The notes beneath the pieces are model-generated. The model made no database searches. It was not told the DNA's origin and worked only from the letters and a program-made list of their open reading frames with translations. A stretch of DNA of 64,000 nt from NCBI RefSeq assembly GCF_004795015.1, contig NZ_SSBI01000008.1, positions 62,001-126,000 of the forward strand, written 5' to 3'. Shown in pieces: positions 33,690 to 44,503 of the stretch. The translations under genes were made by a program, and so were the position numbers. Source of the DNA: Streptomyces sp. A1277. GTDB lineage: Bacteria > Actinomycetota > Actinomycetes > Streptomycetales > Streptomycetaceae. The stretch's first letter is position 1; every line of letters starts with the position of its first letter.

Positions 33690-35366
33690 ATGCCGGAAAC
33701 CAGTGCGACGGAGACGTTCCGGGCCGCCCGGGACTTCCTGCTCCGGCACCGCGAGGACTACACCGCGGCCTACGAAGGTTTCCGGTGGCCCCGCCAGGAC
33801 CACTTCAACTGGGCGCTCGACTGGTTCGACGTCATCGCCCGGGACAACGACCGCACCGCCCTGCACATCGTGGAGGAGGACGGCCGGCGCACCGAGGCGT
33901 CGTTCGCCGAGATGTCCGCCCGATCCAACCAGGCCGCGAACTGGCTGCGCGCCCAAGGAGTGCGCGAGGGCGACCGCATCCTCGTCATGCTCGGCAACCA
34001 GGTCGAGTTGTGGGAGACCGCGCTCGCCGCGATGAAGCTGCGGGCCGTCGTCATCCCGGCGACCCCGCTGCTGGGCCCCGCCGACCTGCGCGACCGGGTC
34101 GAGCGCGGCCGGGTCCGGCACGTGCTGGTCCGGGACGCCGACACCGCGAAGTTCGGCGAGGTGCCCGGCGGCTACACCCGGATCTGCGTCGGCGAGGAGA
34201 CCGAGGGCTGGCTCTCCTACGCGGGCGCCGACGAGGCGCCGCGTACGTTCACGCCGGACCGCGAGACCGACGCCGACGAGCCGCTGATGCTCTACTTCAC
34301 CTCGGGCACGACTGCCAGCCCCAAGCTGGTCGAGCACACCCATGTGTCCTACCCGGTGGGCCACCTGGCGACGATGTACTGGATCGGGCTCAAGCCCGGC
34401 GACGTCCACCTCAACATCTCCTCGCCCGGCTGGGCCAAGCACGCCTGGTCCAACCTCTTCGCTCCCTGGAGCGCCGAGGCGACCGTCTTCATCTTCAACT
34501 ACACCCGGTTCGACGCGGGCCGGCTGATGGCCGAGATGGACCGCTCCGGCATCACCAGCTTCTGCGCCCCGCCGACCGTGTGGCGCATGCTCATCCAGGC
34601 CGACCTGTCCCAGCTGAAGACCCCGCCGCGCGAGGTCGTCGCGGCGGGCGAACCGCTCAACCCCGAGGTCATCGAGGCGGTCCGGCGCTCCTGGGGCGTC
34701 ACCATCCGCGACGGCTTCGGCCAGACGGAGACCGCCGTGCAGGTCGCCAACAGCCCGGGCCAGGTCCTCAAGGCCGGCTCGATGGGGCGGCCAAGCCCGG
34801 GCTTCAAGGTGGTCCTGCTCGACCCGGTGAGCGGGGAGCCCGGCGCGGTCGAGGGTGAGATCTCCCTCGACCTGTCGGCGCACCCGGTGGGCCTGATGAC
34901 CGGCTACCACGGCGACCCCGAGCGCACGGCCGAGGCCATGGCCGGCGGGTACTACCGCACCGGTGACATCGGCTCCCGCGACGAGGACGGCTACATCACC
35001 TACGTGGGCCGCGCCGACGACGTCTTCAAGGCGTCCGACTACAAGATCTCCCCGTTCGAGCTGGAGAGCGCCCTGCTGGAGCACGAGGCGGTCGCCGAGG
35101 CGGCGGTCGTCCCGGCACCCGACGAGGTACGCCTCTCCGTGCCCAAGGCGTACGTGGTGCTCGCCGCGGGCTGGGAGCCCGGGCCGGAGACCGCCAAGGT
35201 GCTGTTCGCGCACTCCCGGGCGGTCCTCGCCCCGTACAAGCGCATCCGGCGGCTGGAGTTCGCCGAACTGCCCAAGACCGTGTCCGGCAAGATCCGCCGC
35301 ATCGAACTGCGCGAGCGCACCGCCCGGGGCACCGGAACCGAGTACGCCGAGGGGGACCTGGCATGA
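33690..35366 (+). CDS. Acyl-CoA synthetase, medium-chain (MACS)-like
   Basis: The 558-residue adenylate-forming enzyme has the MACS-like N-terminus '[20 protein letters not shown]', the P-loop-like '[17 protein letters not shown]', the adenine site 'DGFGQTE', the hinge '[24 protein letters not shown]' and the catalytic Lys in '[14 protein letters not shown]'. It activates a carboxylic acid as an acyl-adenylate and transfers it to CoA. GAGGAGGG lies just before the ATG. The stop overlaps the next ligase gene (ATGA), and the GAF-LuxR gene diverges upstream. Substrate is uncertain; medium-chain or aromatic acids are typical. Confidence 0.9.
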   Translation: MPETSATETFRAARDFLLRHREDYTAAYEGFRWPRQDHFNWALDWFDVIARDNDRTALHIVEEDGRRTEASFAEMSARSNQAANWLRAQGVREGDRILVMLGNQVELWETALAAMKLRAVVIPATPLLGPADLRDRVERGRVRHVLVRDADTAKFGEVPGGYTRICVGEETEGWLSYAGADEAPRTFTPDRETDADEPLMLYFTSGTTASPKLVEHTHVSYPVGHLATMYWIGLKPGDVHLNISSPGWAKHAWSNLFAPWSAEATVFIFNYTRFDAGRLMAEMDRSGITSFCAPPTVWRMLIQADLSQLKTPPREVVAAGEPLNPEVIEAVRRSWGVTIRDGFGQTETAVQVANSPGQVLKAGSMGRPSPGFKVVLLDPVSGEPGAVEGEISLDLSAHPVGLMTGYHGDPERTAEAMAGGYYRTGDIGSRDEDGYITYVGRADDVFKASDYKISPFELESALLEHEAVAEAAVVPAPDEVRLSVPKAYVVLAAGWEPGPETAKVLFAHSRAVLAPYKRIRRLEFAELPKTVSGKIRRIELRERTARGTGTEYAEGDLA

Positions 35367-36970
35367 CGGAGCTTTCGTACGCGCACGGCACGGGCACCAC
35401 CGCCCTGCTCGGCGACACCATCGGCCGCAACCTGGACCGGGCGGTCGCGGCCTGGCCGGAGCGCGAGGCGCTGGTCGACGTACCGTCCGGACGGCGCTGG
35501 ACGTACGCCGGGTTCGGGGCGGCCGTGGACGAGCTGGCGCGGGCGCTGATGGCGTCGGGCGTGGCCAAGGGGGACCGGGTCGGCATCTGGGCGATCAACT
35601 GCCCCGAGTGGGTGCTCGTGCAGTACGCCACCGCCCGCATCGGTGCCGTCATGGTCAACATCAACCCCGCCTACCGGGCCCACGAGCTGGAGTACGTGCT
35701 CAAGCAGGCCGGGATCTCCCTCCTGGTCGCCTCCCTCGCGCACCGCACCAGCGACTACCGGGCCCTGGTGGACGAGGTCCGCGCCAACTGCCCCGCCCTG
35801 CGCGCCGTGCACTACATCGGGGACGACTCCTGGGACGAACTGGTCGCCGCAGCGGACGCGGTGACGTCCGTTCAGCTAGCCGCGCGCGAGGCGGAGCTGT
35901 CCTGCGACGACCCGATCAACATCCAGTACACCTCCGGTACCACCGGCTTCCCCAAGGGCGCGACCCTCTCCCACCACAACATCCTCAACAACGGCTACTT
36001 CGTCGGGGAGCTGGTCGCCTACACCGAACAGGACCGGGTCTGCCTGCCGGTGCCCTTCTACCACTGCTTCGGCATGGTGATGGGCAACCTCGGCATCACC
36101 TCGCACGGCGCCTGCATCGTGATCCCCGGCCCCTCGTTCGAACCCGCCGCCGTGCTGCGTGCCGTGCAGCAGGAGCGCTGCACCTCGCTGTACGGGGTGC
36201 CCACCATGTTCATCGCGGAGCTGAACCTGCCGGACTTCGCCTCGTACGACCTGTCCTCGCTGCGCACCGGGATCATGGCCGGATCGCCCTGCCCGGTCGA
36301 GGTGATGAAGCGGGTCGTGGCCGAGATGCACATGGAGGAGGTGTCCATCTGCTACGGCATGACGGAGACCTCGCCGGTCTCCACCCAGACCCGCCGCGAC
36401 GACGACCTGGAGCGCCGCACCGGCACCGTCGGCCGCGTGATGCCGCACATCGAGGTCAAGGTGGTCGACCCGGCGACCGGGGTGACGCTGGAGCGCGGGG
36501 TGTCGGGCGAGCTGTGCACCCGGGGCTACAGCGTGATGCTCGGCTACTGGGACCAGCCCGACCGGACCGCCGAGGCGATCGACGCGGGGCGCTGGATGCA
36601 CACCGGGGACCTCGCGGTGATGCGCGAGGACGGTTACGTGCAGATCGTCGGCCGCATCAAGGACGTGATCATCCGGGGCGGCGAGAACGTCTATCCGCGC
36701 GAGATCGAGGAGTTCCTGTACCGCCACCCCAAGATCGCCGATGTGCAGGTGGTGGGCGTGCCGGACGAGCACTACGGCGAAGAGGTCCTGGCCTGCGTCA
36801 TCCCCGCCGACCCGGCCGACCCGCCGGCCCTGGAGGACGTACGGGCTTTCTGCGACGGGCAGCTGGCGCACTACAAAGTGCCGCGCCTGCTCCAGATCCT
36901 GGACGCCTTCCCGATGACTGTCAGCGGCAAGGTCCGCAAGATCGAGCTGCGGGAGAACTACCGGAGGTAG
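35363..36970 (+). CDS. Fatty-acyl-CoA synthetase (FadD-like AMP-binding protein)
   Basis: This 535-residue protein is a second adenylate-forming ligase of a different branch: '[24 protein letters not shown]', '[14 protein letters not shown]', '[45 protein letters not shown]' and '[16 protein letters not shown]'. The 'GGENVYP' segment is typical of long- and short-chain fatty-acyl-CoA ligases. It is translationally coupled to the upstream ligase, so the pair may process related acids or act in sequence. No dehydrogenase or thiolase gene follows; the neighbour 7 nt downstream is convergent. Confidence 0.9.
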   Translation: MTELSYAHGTGTTALLGDTIGRNLDRAVAAWPEREALVDVPSGRRWTYAGFGAAVDELARALMASGVAKGDRVGIWAINCPEWVLVQYATARIGAVMVNINPAYRAHELEYVLKQAGISLLVASLAHRTSDYRALVDEVRANCPALRAVHYIGDDSWDELVAAADAVTSVQLAAREAELSCDDPINIQYTSGTTGFPKGATLSHHNILNNGYFVGELVAYTEQDRVCLPVPFYHCFGMVMGNLGITSHGACIVIPGPSFEPAAVLRAVQQERCTSLYGVPTMFIAELNLPDFASYDLSSLRTGIMAGSPCPVEVMKRVVAEMHMEEVSICYGMTETSPVSTQTRRDDDLERRTGTVGRVMPHIEVKVVDPATGVTLERGVSGELCTRGYSVMLGYWDQPDRTAEAIDAGRWMHTGDLAVMREDGYVQIVGRIKDVIIRGGENVYPREIEEFLYRHPKIADVQVVGVPDEHYGEEVLACVIPADPADPPALEDVRAFCDGQLAHYKVPRLLQILDAFPMTVSGKVRKIELRENYRR

Positions 36971-36977
36971 CGCTCGC

Positions 36978-37208
36978 TCAGGCCGCCTCGATGATGTCGC
37001 CCGCAGCGGCCCGCGTCGCGGCGGCCCACTCGATGAGCAGCACCTCGTACGCGGCGGACTCCACGGGGGACCAGTCCTGGCCCGCGCGGGCGTCCACGAG
37101 CGCCCGTATCGCCTCGTTGGCCTCCAGGGCGGCGAGGTGCGCCGACTGGACCGAAGGCGCGGGGGCGTACGCGGGCGCGGTCGGGGGAGTCCGTGGAGTT
37201 AAGACCAT
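36978..37208 (-). CDS. Small hypothetical protein (76 aa)
   Basis: After a Pro/Ala-rich head ('RTPPTAPAYAPAPSV') the protein is helical and slightly acidic: 'HLAALEANEAIRALVDARAGQDWSPVESAAYEVLLIEWAAATRAAAGDIIEAA'. GTGGAG lies just upstream of the ATG, which supports translation. I do not recognise a family with certainty. It faces the ligase operon and ends 7 nt from its stop. Confidence 0.6.
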   Translation of the reverse strand: MVLTPRTPPTAPAYAPAPSVQSAHLAALEANEAIRALVDARAGQDWSPVESAAYEVLLIEWAAATRAAAGDIIEAA

Positions 37209-37360
37209 GCGCTCCACTTTAGGGCCCGGCACTGACAACGAACCCCGGTTCGGTCGCCGTTGGCCAGAACGTGACGGATCACACGCACGGTGGCCGGGCG
37301 GTTCCTGTGAGGTACGGCACGTCGTGGCCGCCACGCGTCCGAAAAGGTACGGGTGTGCGA

Positions 37361-38083
37361 TCAGGCGCCGGTGCTGACGAGTTCGTCCGCCGCGCCGTTC
37401 ACCGGCTGCGGGGTCCCGGTGAGATCCATGACGAACAGCGGGATGCGGAGCCCGTCCGCGCGCTCCCGGGCGTCCGGCGCGTAGCCGGCGAGCGAGAAGA
37501 GGACCCCGGACACCGAGCTGTTCAGCGCGTTGAGCCATAAGCACTCGACGTCGCGCAGGGGCGTCGGGCGGGTGGTGGCGTCGACCTGGGCGATCAGCCC
37601 GGCGGCCCGAAGGTCGATCCGGGACGCGGGGCGGGTCCCCGGCTGGGTGACCTCGCGAAAGCCCAGCCACGTCAGATAGAGCGCCGCCGCGCCGACCGCG
37701 TCGCGCGCGGTGCGGATCGTCAGCGGGCGGAACGCCGGCCGCGGGGCCGCCGCCGTGCGCGGCAGCGGTATGTGCGCGGGCCGCACCGGCCGGGACGCGG
37801 CGTCCGCCGCCCGCCCGGCGGACGCCACAGGCCGGACCGGCACCCGCAGCACCGCCCCGCACGGGCAGCACAGCTCGGGCTGCGGCCACTGGTCGTGCCG
37901 CCCGCAGCCCCGGCAGCGCACCGTCACCCAGTCGTCGTTCCAGGTGCGGTGGGTGATCGGGGTGACGGGGGCGCCGCGCAGCAGCGGCGGGGCGGTCGGC
38001 GCGCCGCACGGGCACGGGTAGACGGGCGTCACGTACGCGTGGTCGCGGCGGCAGGCCGGGCACCGTACCGGCACTGAATCCAC
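37361..38083 (-). CDS. Zinc-ribbon protein with Mrr-like nuclease-fold domain
   Basis: The N-terminal third holds two zinc-ribbon-like modules ('VRCPACRRDH...YPCPCG' and 'VRCRGCGRHDQ...LCCPCG', eight cysteines). The C-terminal 110 residues follow the Mrr-type restriction-endonuclease core: 'AALYLTWLGFREV', 'RIDLRAAGLIAQVDATTRPTPLRDVECLW', 'VSGVLFSLAGYAPDARERAD' and 'IPLFVMDL'. In the PD-(D/E)xK pattern the acidic position is Asp157, but the expected Q-x-K reads Gln166-Val167-Asp168, so the catalytic Lys is missing and activity is doubtful. The GTG at 38083 has AAGGAG upstream and is preferred to an ATG 72 nt earlier. It may be a DNA-sensing or degenerate nuclease. Confidence 0.7.
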   Translation of the reverse strand: MDSVPVRCPACRRDHAYVTPVYPCPCGAPTAPPLLRGAPVTPITHRTWNDDWVTVRCRGCGRHDQWPQPELCCPCGAVLRVPVRPVASAGRAADAASRPVRPAHIPLPRTAAAPRPAFRPLTIRTARDAVGAAALYLTWLGFREVTQPGTRPASRIDLRAAGLIAQVDATTRPTPLRDVECLWLNALNSSVSGVLFSLAGYAPDARERADGLRIPLFVMDLTGTPQPVNGAADELVSTGA

Positions 38084-38273
38084 CCGGGGCTCCTTCCGGA
38101 CCGCGCGGAAGCGGCCGGGCCCGCGCTCCGGGCCGGCTCCGCTCCGTACCCCCATGCTCCATCAAGAGTGACCTCCGGGGGAGCCACTTGCGGCACTTCG
38201 CGCCACTGTCCGCGCAGCCGTTCGCCCCCGGGGCCGCCTCTCTTGACGGCAGTCCGGGCGCGCTTTAAATTAA

Positions 38274-38311
38274 CTTCCGTATAGCAGAATCAACCTTCCG
38301 TAATACGGAAT
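38274..38311 (+). promoter_or_regulatory. Bipartite operator of gcl (shared with hyi)
   Basis: Two inverted-repeat sites lie 60-100 nt before gcl: CTTCCGTATAGCAGAA (38274-38289), an imperfect site, then TTCCGTAATACGGAA (38296-38310), a perfect 15-bp palindrome. The same pair, in the same order and spacing relative to the gene, stands before hyi (52225-52262). The type resembles IclR-family sites; AllR, the IclR-family repressor of allantoin and glyoxylate genes, is a good candidate. Confidence 0.7.
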
Positions 38312-38371
38312 TGGTGCTCTCAGGTGGCGCGACAGAGCCCGACTCCACCCAGGTCCGAGCAGGAGCACTCA

Positions 38372-40156
<1,785 letters not shown>

Positions 40157-40182
40157 CCCGAAGGGCCTGCGGCCCTGACTCC

Positions 40183-40216
40183 AAAGAGCACCTGCGCATG
40201 TCCGCAGGTGCTCTTT
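40183..40216 (+). terminator. Hairpin terminator of gcl
   Basis: AAAGAGCACCTGCG (40183-40196) pairs perfectly with CGCAGGTGCTCTTT (40203-40216) around a 6-nt loop, 27 nt after the gcl stop. The arm ends in TTT, so it resembles a classical intrinsic terminator. It also marks the left border of the atypical region that follows. Confidence 0.85.
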
Positions 40217-40351
40217 CGGCTTTCGCCCCGCCAGGATGCAAACCAGAGGCACCCCACAACCAGAAGGGCACCGATCACCTGCATTGCAGCAGCCGACTGC
40301 AGGATCTATGAGGAACGCCGCATGGAGTCGGGGCGCTGTCATGGCTGATAC

Positions 40352-40846
40352 TCAAAGCAGATGCTGATTGGGGGACTGTGCGGCAGCCGCGTACTCGGGC
40401 ATCGTCACGACTGCTACATGGGCGGCTTCGAGTGCCTTCGTTCCGTTTGCGTTGGGGACGAAGGTGTCTGGTTCGATCCAGGCCGTTACTACACGTCGCA
40501 GGCCGGATTCCGCGATGAGCTGGGCGCAGGGGCGGGGGCGGGAGGCTCGTTTTGCGCAGGGTTCCAGGGAGCTGTAGATCGTGGCTGTGGTGAGGCGAGG
40601 GTCCTGGGATGGCAGCTTGGCCAGGGCTGCTTCTTCGGCGTGGTCGTGTGGATCGGATTGCCGGGAGTAGCCGTCGGCGAGTTCGGTTCCGTCTGCGGCG
40701 ACGATTACCGCGCCCACGCTGAACGCGGTTTCCGAGGGCGGGCACAGGGCGGCCAGCTCGCAGGCGCGGGCGAGCCATCTGCCATCTGCGGCGTTCGGTT
40801 CGCGGCCTGCGCCCGGGGCGTCGGGTGAGGGGGGCGTGGTGCTCAT
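40352..40846 (-). CDS. Deaminase of the cytidine/RibD-N family
   Basis: The 164-residue protein has the zinc deaminase motifs: 'HAEEAAL' (His ligand and catalytic Glu) and 'SLEPCAKRASRPRPCAQL' (two Cys ligands), with 'AFSVGAVIVAADGTELADGY' before them. This is the layout of riboflavin-pathway (RibD N-domain) and related pyrimidine deaminases. Its ATG overlaps the stop of the reductase gene upstream, so the two halves of a RibD-like enzyme are encoded as separate, coupled proteins. Whether it serves riboflavin or a specialised pathway is open. No other riboflavin gene is near. Confidence 0.85.
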   Translation of the reverse strand: MSTTPPSPDAPGAGREPNAADGRWLARACELAALCPPSETAFSVGAVIVAADGTELADGYSRQSDPHDHAEEAALAKLPSQDPRLTTATIYSSLEPCAKRASRPRPCAQLIAESGLRRVVTAWIEPDTFVPNANGTKALEAAHVAVVTMPEYAAAAQSPNQHLL

Positions 40847-41541
40847 CGTGGCTCCGTCGAAGTGTCCTTGGGGGCGTACCTCAGGAGTACCACGTCGTCG
40901 ATCTGGCGAGTTTCCAGCAGCCGCAGGCGCGCGGCGGGGCCGCCGGGGTAGGTGGCCGGGCCGAGCATGCGTACCGCGTCCGGCTGGCCGACGAGCAGCG
41001 GGGCGACCACGAGCTGGAGTTCGTCGGCCAGCCCCGCCGACAGGAGTTGGGTGTGGACGGTGCCGCCGCCTTCCACCATGAGCCGGTTGATGCCAAACAC
41101 AGCACCCAGGGCATCGAGGGCAGCCGGCCATACGGCCTCGGTGGGGATGGTGTGGACCGTCGCCAGGTCGCCGAGATTGGCGCGGGCCTTGCTGGTGGCG
41201 GCGTCGCCGGCGGCCAGGACGAGCTTGTCCCCGCCGTGGTGCCAGAACTTCCAGTCCGGGTCCAGGTCTCCCGTTGCGGTGACGGTGACCTTCAGCGGGT
41301 ACTCCGGCTGACCGGAAGCCAGCCGGTCCGCCCTGCGCTGTGCCGAGTTGACCAGGAGGCGAGGGTTGTCGGCGCGTAGTGTCCCGGCGCCGACGAGGAT
41401 GGCGTCGACGCCGGCGCGTACGGAGTCGACCCGGTCGAAGTCCGCCTTGTTGGACAGCATGAGCCGGTCCTCGCCCGGACGGGTGTCGAGGTGGCCGTCG
41501 ATCGATACTGATGCGGAGAGTAGGACGTACGGGCGTGTCAT
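40843..41541 (-). CDS. RibD C-terminal-domain (dihydrofolate-reductase-like) reductase
   Basis: This 232-residue protein is a stand-alone RibD_C reductase: 'RPYVLLSASVSIDGHLDTRPGEDRLMLSNKADFDRVDSVRAGVDAILVGAGTLRADNPRL', the NADPH-binding 'GINRLMVEGGGTVHTQLLSAGLADELQLVVAPLLVG' and the C-terminal 'LLETRQIDDVVLLRY'. It would reduce the ribosyl side chain of a deaminated pyrimidine. GGAGAC precedes the ATG at 41541. It is coupled to the deaminase by a 4-nt overlap. The 145-nt stretch upstream shows no obvious FMN riboswitch fold. Confidence 0.88.
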   Translation of the reverse strand: MTRPYVLLSASVSIDGHLDTRPGEDRLMLSNKADFDRVDSVRAGVDAILVGAGTLRADNPRLLVNSAQRRADRLASGQPEYPLKVTVTATGDLDPDWKFWHHGGDKLVLAAGDAATSKARANLGDLATVHTIPTEAVWPAALDALGAVFGINRLMVEGGGTVHTQLLSAGLADELQLVVAPLLVGQPDAVRMLGPATYPGGPAARLRLLETRQIDDVVLLRYAPKDTSTEPR

Positions 41542-41686
41542 GGATGTCTCCAGGATTCTGGCGCCGATGGACCAGAACGGAAGGTGCAGGACGTTGCGGT
41601 CGCGCGCGACCGTCGCTCTTGTACGAGGAGGCGTCGACGCCAGGACGGCATGCCCAGGGGCAAGACTCCGAGACTGGAACCCGGGG

Positions 41687-42253
41687 TCAGCTTCTGCGGT
41701 GCCCGTCTTCCGGTTCAGCGGTGACACGGATCATCACGGCGAGGACCGGCGAGGCCTGTGATGGCTGGCTCTGGCCGATGTCCTTGTAGCCCCATGATCT
41801 GTAGAGCGCGTGGACCTTTCCGTCGCCGGCCGCCGCGTTGACCATGAGCGTGACGTACGGCTCGTCGCCGGTAGCGAGGAGGGTGTCGTGGATGCGTCGG
41901 GCGGTGCCGGTCTTGCGCCAGGCCGGGCGGACGCCGATCTCCTTGAGGGCCATGGCCGGGCGCTCGGTGTACTGCTGTGCCGGAGCGGGGCTGGTGCGCT
42001 GCCAGTAGCGGTCGCCGTGCTCGATGGTGTTGCTGTACGCGTAGCCGACCGGTTGGTTGTCCGCGTACGCGAGGACTGCTGTGAATCCGGGTTCGGTGGA
42101 GTGCCGGTCGATGCGTTCGCCGAAGGCTGTGACCGCGTAGTTCGGCAGGTGGAGCAGAGGGGCGCGTACCTCGGCGTACACATCGAGGAGGTCGCCGCGG
42201 ATCGTGTCCAAGTTGGTGAAGGTGCGCAGTTCGGTGGTGGGTGCTGTGGTCAT
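41687..42253 (-). CDS. GNAT-family N-acetyltransferase
   Basis: The 188-residue protein has the GNAT core: 'FTAVLAYADNQPVGYAYSNTI' (central strands) and the acetyl-CoA site 'MALKEIGVRPAWRKTGTARRIHDTLLAT' (a degenerate R/Q-x-x-G-x-G/A), then 'YVTLMVNAAAGDGKVHALYRSWGYKDIGQSQPS'. It is probably an acetyltransferase for a small amine or protein terminus. Its ATG lies in the ATGA overlap with the XRE-like regulator gene upstream, so the two are co-translated. Confidence 0.85.
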   Translation of the reverse strand: MTTAPTTELRTFTNLDTIRGDLLDVYAEVRAPLLHLPNYAVTAFGERIDRHSTEPGFTAVLAYADNQPVGYAYSNTIEHGDRYWQRTSPAPAQQYTERPAMALKEIGVRPAWRKTGTARRIHDTLLATGDEPYVTLMVNAAAGDGKVHALYRSWGYKDIGQSQPSQASPVLAVMIRVTAEPEDGHRRS

Positions 42254-43533
42254 GCGGCCGTCCTCCAGGTGATGGTGTGGTCGGTCCAGGTCTGGACGGT
42301 GGTGCTGCGCGGTGCGGTGGCGCGGAGGGCGGCCCCGAACTCTTGGAGCATGCGCGACACGCGGGCGTGGCGGGTGGCGGCGTCTGCGGGGACCTCCATG
42401 GCGGTGGCCGTTGCGGCGTCGGCGGCCCCCTGCGACAGGAGGGCGTGAGCGAGACGGGTCGTGGCGATGGCACGAGACCTGACCATGTGAGGCCGGAGCG
42501 ATGCCAGGCACCGGTGGGCGTGGTATTCGGCGGTCGGGTAATCGCCGAGCGCCAGGTACGCGGAGAGAGCCAGGGAGTCCAGTTCGGCTTGGTCATAGAA
42601 GGCGAGCAGCCAGACCGGCCGGTGGTCAGCAGGATCTGCGCGCAGCATGGCGTCCTGTGCCTGCTCGAACGCGCGACGGGTCTCGGTCCGGTTCTGTGCC
42701 GTGCCGTGGATGGCTCCCTGGCGGGCCAGGCCGAGGGACGCGAACAGCGGGTCGCGGCGGGTGAGATGCAGGTTGCGGGCGACATCGTTGGCGGCGATCG
42801 CGTCGGCGGGGCGGCCCATGTGCCGGTACATGGTGCCCGCGTGACTCCAGATGCGGAACTTGATCGCCTGGTCCCCCGACATTTCCGCGAGGGCCTGGGC
42901 CTCGCGCATGTGCGCCTTCGCGGCCTCGTAGCGTCGGCCGTCGATGGCTGCCCACATCGCGGACGAACGGAATGCGGCTCCGGAGGCGTAAAGACTGTTG
43001 CGTACTCGCTGCGTGGCACTGCCCGCGTTCTGGAGGTTGAGTGCCTCGTCGGCGAGCGCGGTGGCCTGTTCCTCGATGCGGGGTTGCCCGCCGTGGCGGT
43101 GGTCGTTGGCGATGATCTCGGCGAAGCGCTTGTTCAGCCGGTTGACGTCGCTCATGCCGATCCGGCGTGGTGACGCGGTCCCCGGGGCTGCCGCTGCGGC
43201 AGCTGCCGCAGCGATGCCGCCGACGAGGGTGCGGCGCTTCATGTCGGACTCCTCTTGCTGCGATGAAGCGGGGGTGGGCGAGGGCCGGCCCCGTGGCACG
43301 AACCCTAAAGCGACGGCGGGTAATCCGGTGACGCTTTCGAGAGCGGTACGGGTTGCTGACTTCGGCCAAGTAACTCGGCCTGCCTTCCACCCCCTGACCG
43401 ATGACCCGTCGAGCCCGCCTGGGCGTCCCGTCAGCTCTTCGACGGCACTATTCACGGCATCAGCAAGGCTGTTGGAGCTGTATCCATGCTCGGTCATCCA
43501 CGTCTCAAGGACGGTGTTGCGGATCGCGTCCAT
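42250..43533 (-). CDS. XRE-like regulator with tetratricopeptide-type C-terminus
   Basis: This 427-residue protein begins with a helix-turn-helix-like segment ('YSSNSLADAVNSAVEELTGRPGGLDGSSVRGWKAGRVTWPKSATRTALESVTGLP', about 10-75). A long run of paired helices with TPR character follows ('ALADEALNLQNAG', 'AKAHMREAQALAEMSG', 'ALGDYPTAEYHAHRCLASLRPH'). Such proteins are common in Streptomyces accessory regions near HATPase genes. The ATG at 43533 lacks a ribosome site but lies 6 nt after TACCGT on the minus strand, suggesting a leaderless transcript. It leads a minus-strand unit with the GNAT gene and possibly the RibD pair. Confidence 0.75.
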   Translation of the reverse strand: MDAIRNTVLETWMTEHGYSSNSLADAVNSAVEELTGRPGGLDGSSVRGWKAGRVTWPKSATRTALESVTGLPAVALGFVPRGRPSPTPASSQQEESDMKRRTLVGGIAAAAAAAAAPGTASPRRIGMSDVNRLNKRFAEIIANDHRHGGQPRIEEQATALADEALNLQNAGSATQRVRNSLYASGAAFRSSAMWAAIDGRRYEAAKAHMREAQALAEMSGDQAIKFRIWSHAGTMYRHMGRPADAIAANDVARNLHLTRRDPLFASLGLARQGAIHGTAQNRTETRRAFEQAQDAMLRADPADHRPVWLLAFYDQAELDSLALSAYLALGDYPTAEYHAHRCLASLRPHMVRSRAIATTRLAHALLSQGAADAATATAMEVPADAATRHARVSRMLQEFGAALRATAPRSTTVQTWTDHTITWRTAA

Positions 43534-43787
43534 GCGGGCACGGTAGCCGCCGGGCTCTAGGCCCACCAGGTAAAGGCCAGGTCAAAACGCCCTAGGTGAG
43601 CCCGTTGGGCGAGCAGGTGAACGCCCTAACCAGCCCTCGGCGGAGGGGAGTTATGTGGGTGTCGGTCACTCATTGCGAGCGGCTGGTGACGGCTCGTTCC
43701 GCCCTGAAGAGCTACTGGGAGCGGAGCGGGTCTTGAGACCACACGCAGTTGTTCCACGAGTTCATTGCTCAACTCAGGAGGCTTGCC

Positions 43788-44369
43788 ATGCCCCACGAAC
43801 AGCAGCCCCGGAGAAGCCGGCTCGCGTTGGCGGATACGCCCAACGCCGTGGCTCTGGCGCGGCTGCACACTGCCGATGTTCTTTCGGGCTGGGGAGTGTC
43901 CGCCGACGTCGTTAAGACGGCGCAGCTCCTGGTGTCGGAGCTGGCGACCAACGCCGTGCGGCACTCGGAGGACGGAGAGGAGCCGGCGCCGCCGTTCTCG
44001 TCGCAGAGCAGCGTGCAGACCTTCGAGCTGTTGCTGGAGGCCGTGTCCGGCGCCGTCAGGCTGTCGGTGTGGGACCGCGATCCGAGGCCGCCCGTTCTGA
44101 AGGAGGTCGGCGTCTATGCGACGGGCGGGCGAGGAATCTTCATCGTGGCGGCGATGAGTAGGGCCTGGGGGTACTACCCGGCTCGTAGCGCGCCGGGCAA
44201 AGTGGTGTGGGCCGAGATCGCGCGCGCTGCCACGGGGCCGAATGAGGACCACGATGCTTCGGTGTCGGCCCCGGGGCGGCCCGCATCGAATGGCCTCCGG
44301 GCGCCCAAGGACGCACGGGACGACTCGAATTTGATCGGTCGCGTGCTCGTCGGCATCAAGGATCTCTGA
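43788..44369 (+). CDS. HATPase_c (anti-sigma-factor-like) ATP-binding protein
   Basis: The 193-residue protein has the GHKL/HATPase_c_2 boxes of RsbW/SpoIIAB-like kinases: N-box 'TAQLLVSELATNAVRHSE', 'VRLSVWDRDPRPP' and 'GGRGIFIVAAMSRAWGYYP'. The C-terminal 45 residues are low-complexity and polar. Streptomyces has dozens of such orphan HATPases, frequently paired with XRE-like genes like the divergent one here, and they act as regulators. AGGAGG lies 7 nt before the ATG. It may regulate the operon that starts 134 nt downstream. Confidence 0.85.
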   Translation: MPHEQQPRRSRLALADTPNAVALARLHTADVLSGWGVSADVVKTAQLLVSELATNAVRHSEDGEEPAPPFSSQSSVQTFELLLEAVSGAVRLSVWDRDPRPPVLKEVGVYATGGRGIFIVAAMSRAWGYYPARSAPGKVVWAEIARAATGPNEDHDASVSAPGRPASNGLRAPKDARDDSNLIGRVLVGIKDL

Positions 44370-44503
44370 GTGTGCCGACCGACTGACTGGGCGACTGCGC
44401 CAACGAGCTGCGGACACCGTCTTCCGCCCGCGCAGTACGCCATCGAGCGGCTTGCCACCGCACACACAAGCAGGTGTTCGACCTACCTCACGAGGACTAT
44501 CCG

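Noticed and set aside
41542..41686. FMN riboswitch upstream of the split RibD pair
   Set aside because: I could not find the conserved RFN-element blocks in this 145-nt gap.
43626..44465. A 279-codon minus-strand frame opposite the HATPase gene
   Set aside because: No motif, and the plus-strand gene has the N- and G-boxes of HATPases and a clear AGGAGG site.
44370..44503. Peptide precursor gene for the HprK-like protein
   Set aside because: The gap before the orphan operon holds no short ORF with a ribosome site and leader/core pattern. The GTG-started frame there runs into the next gene out of frame.
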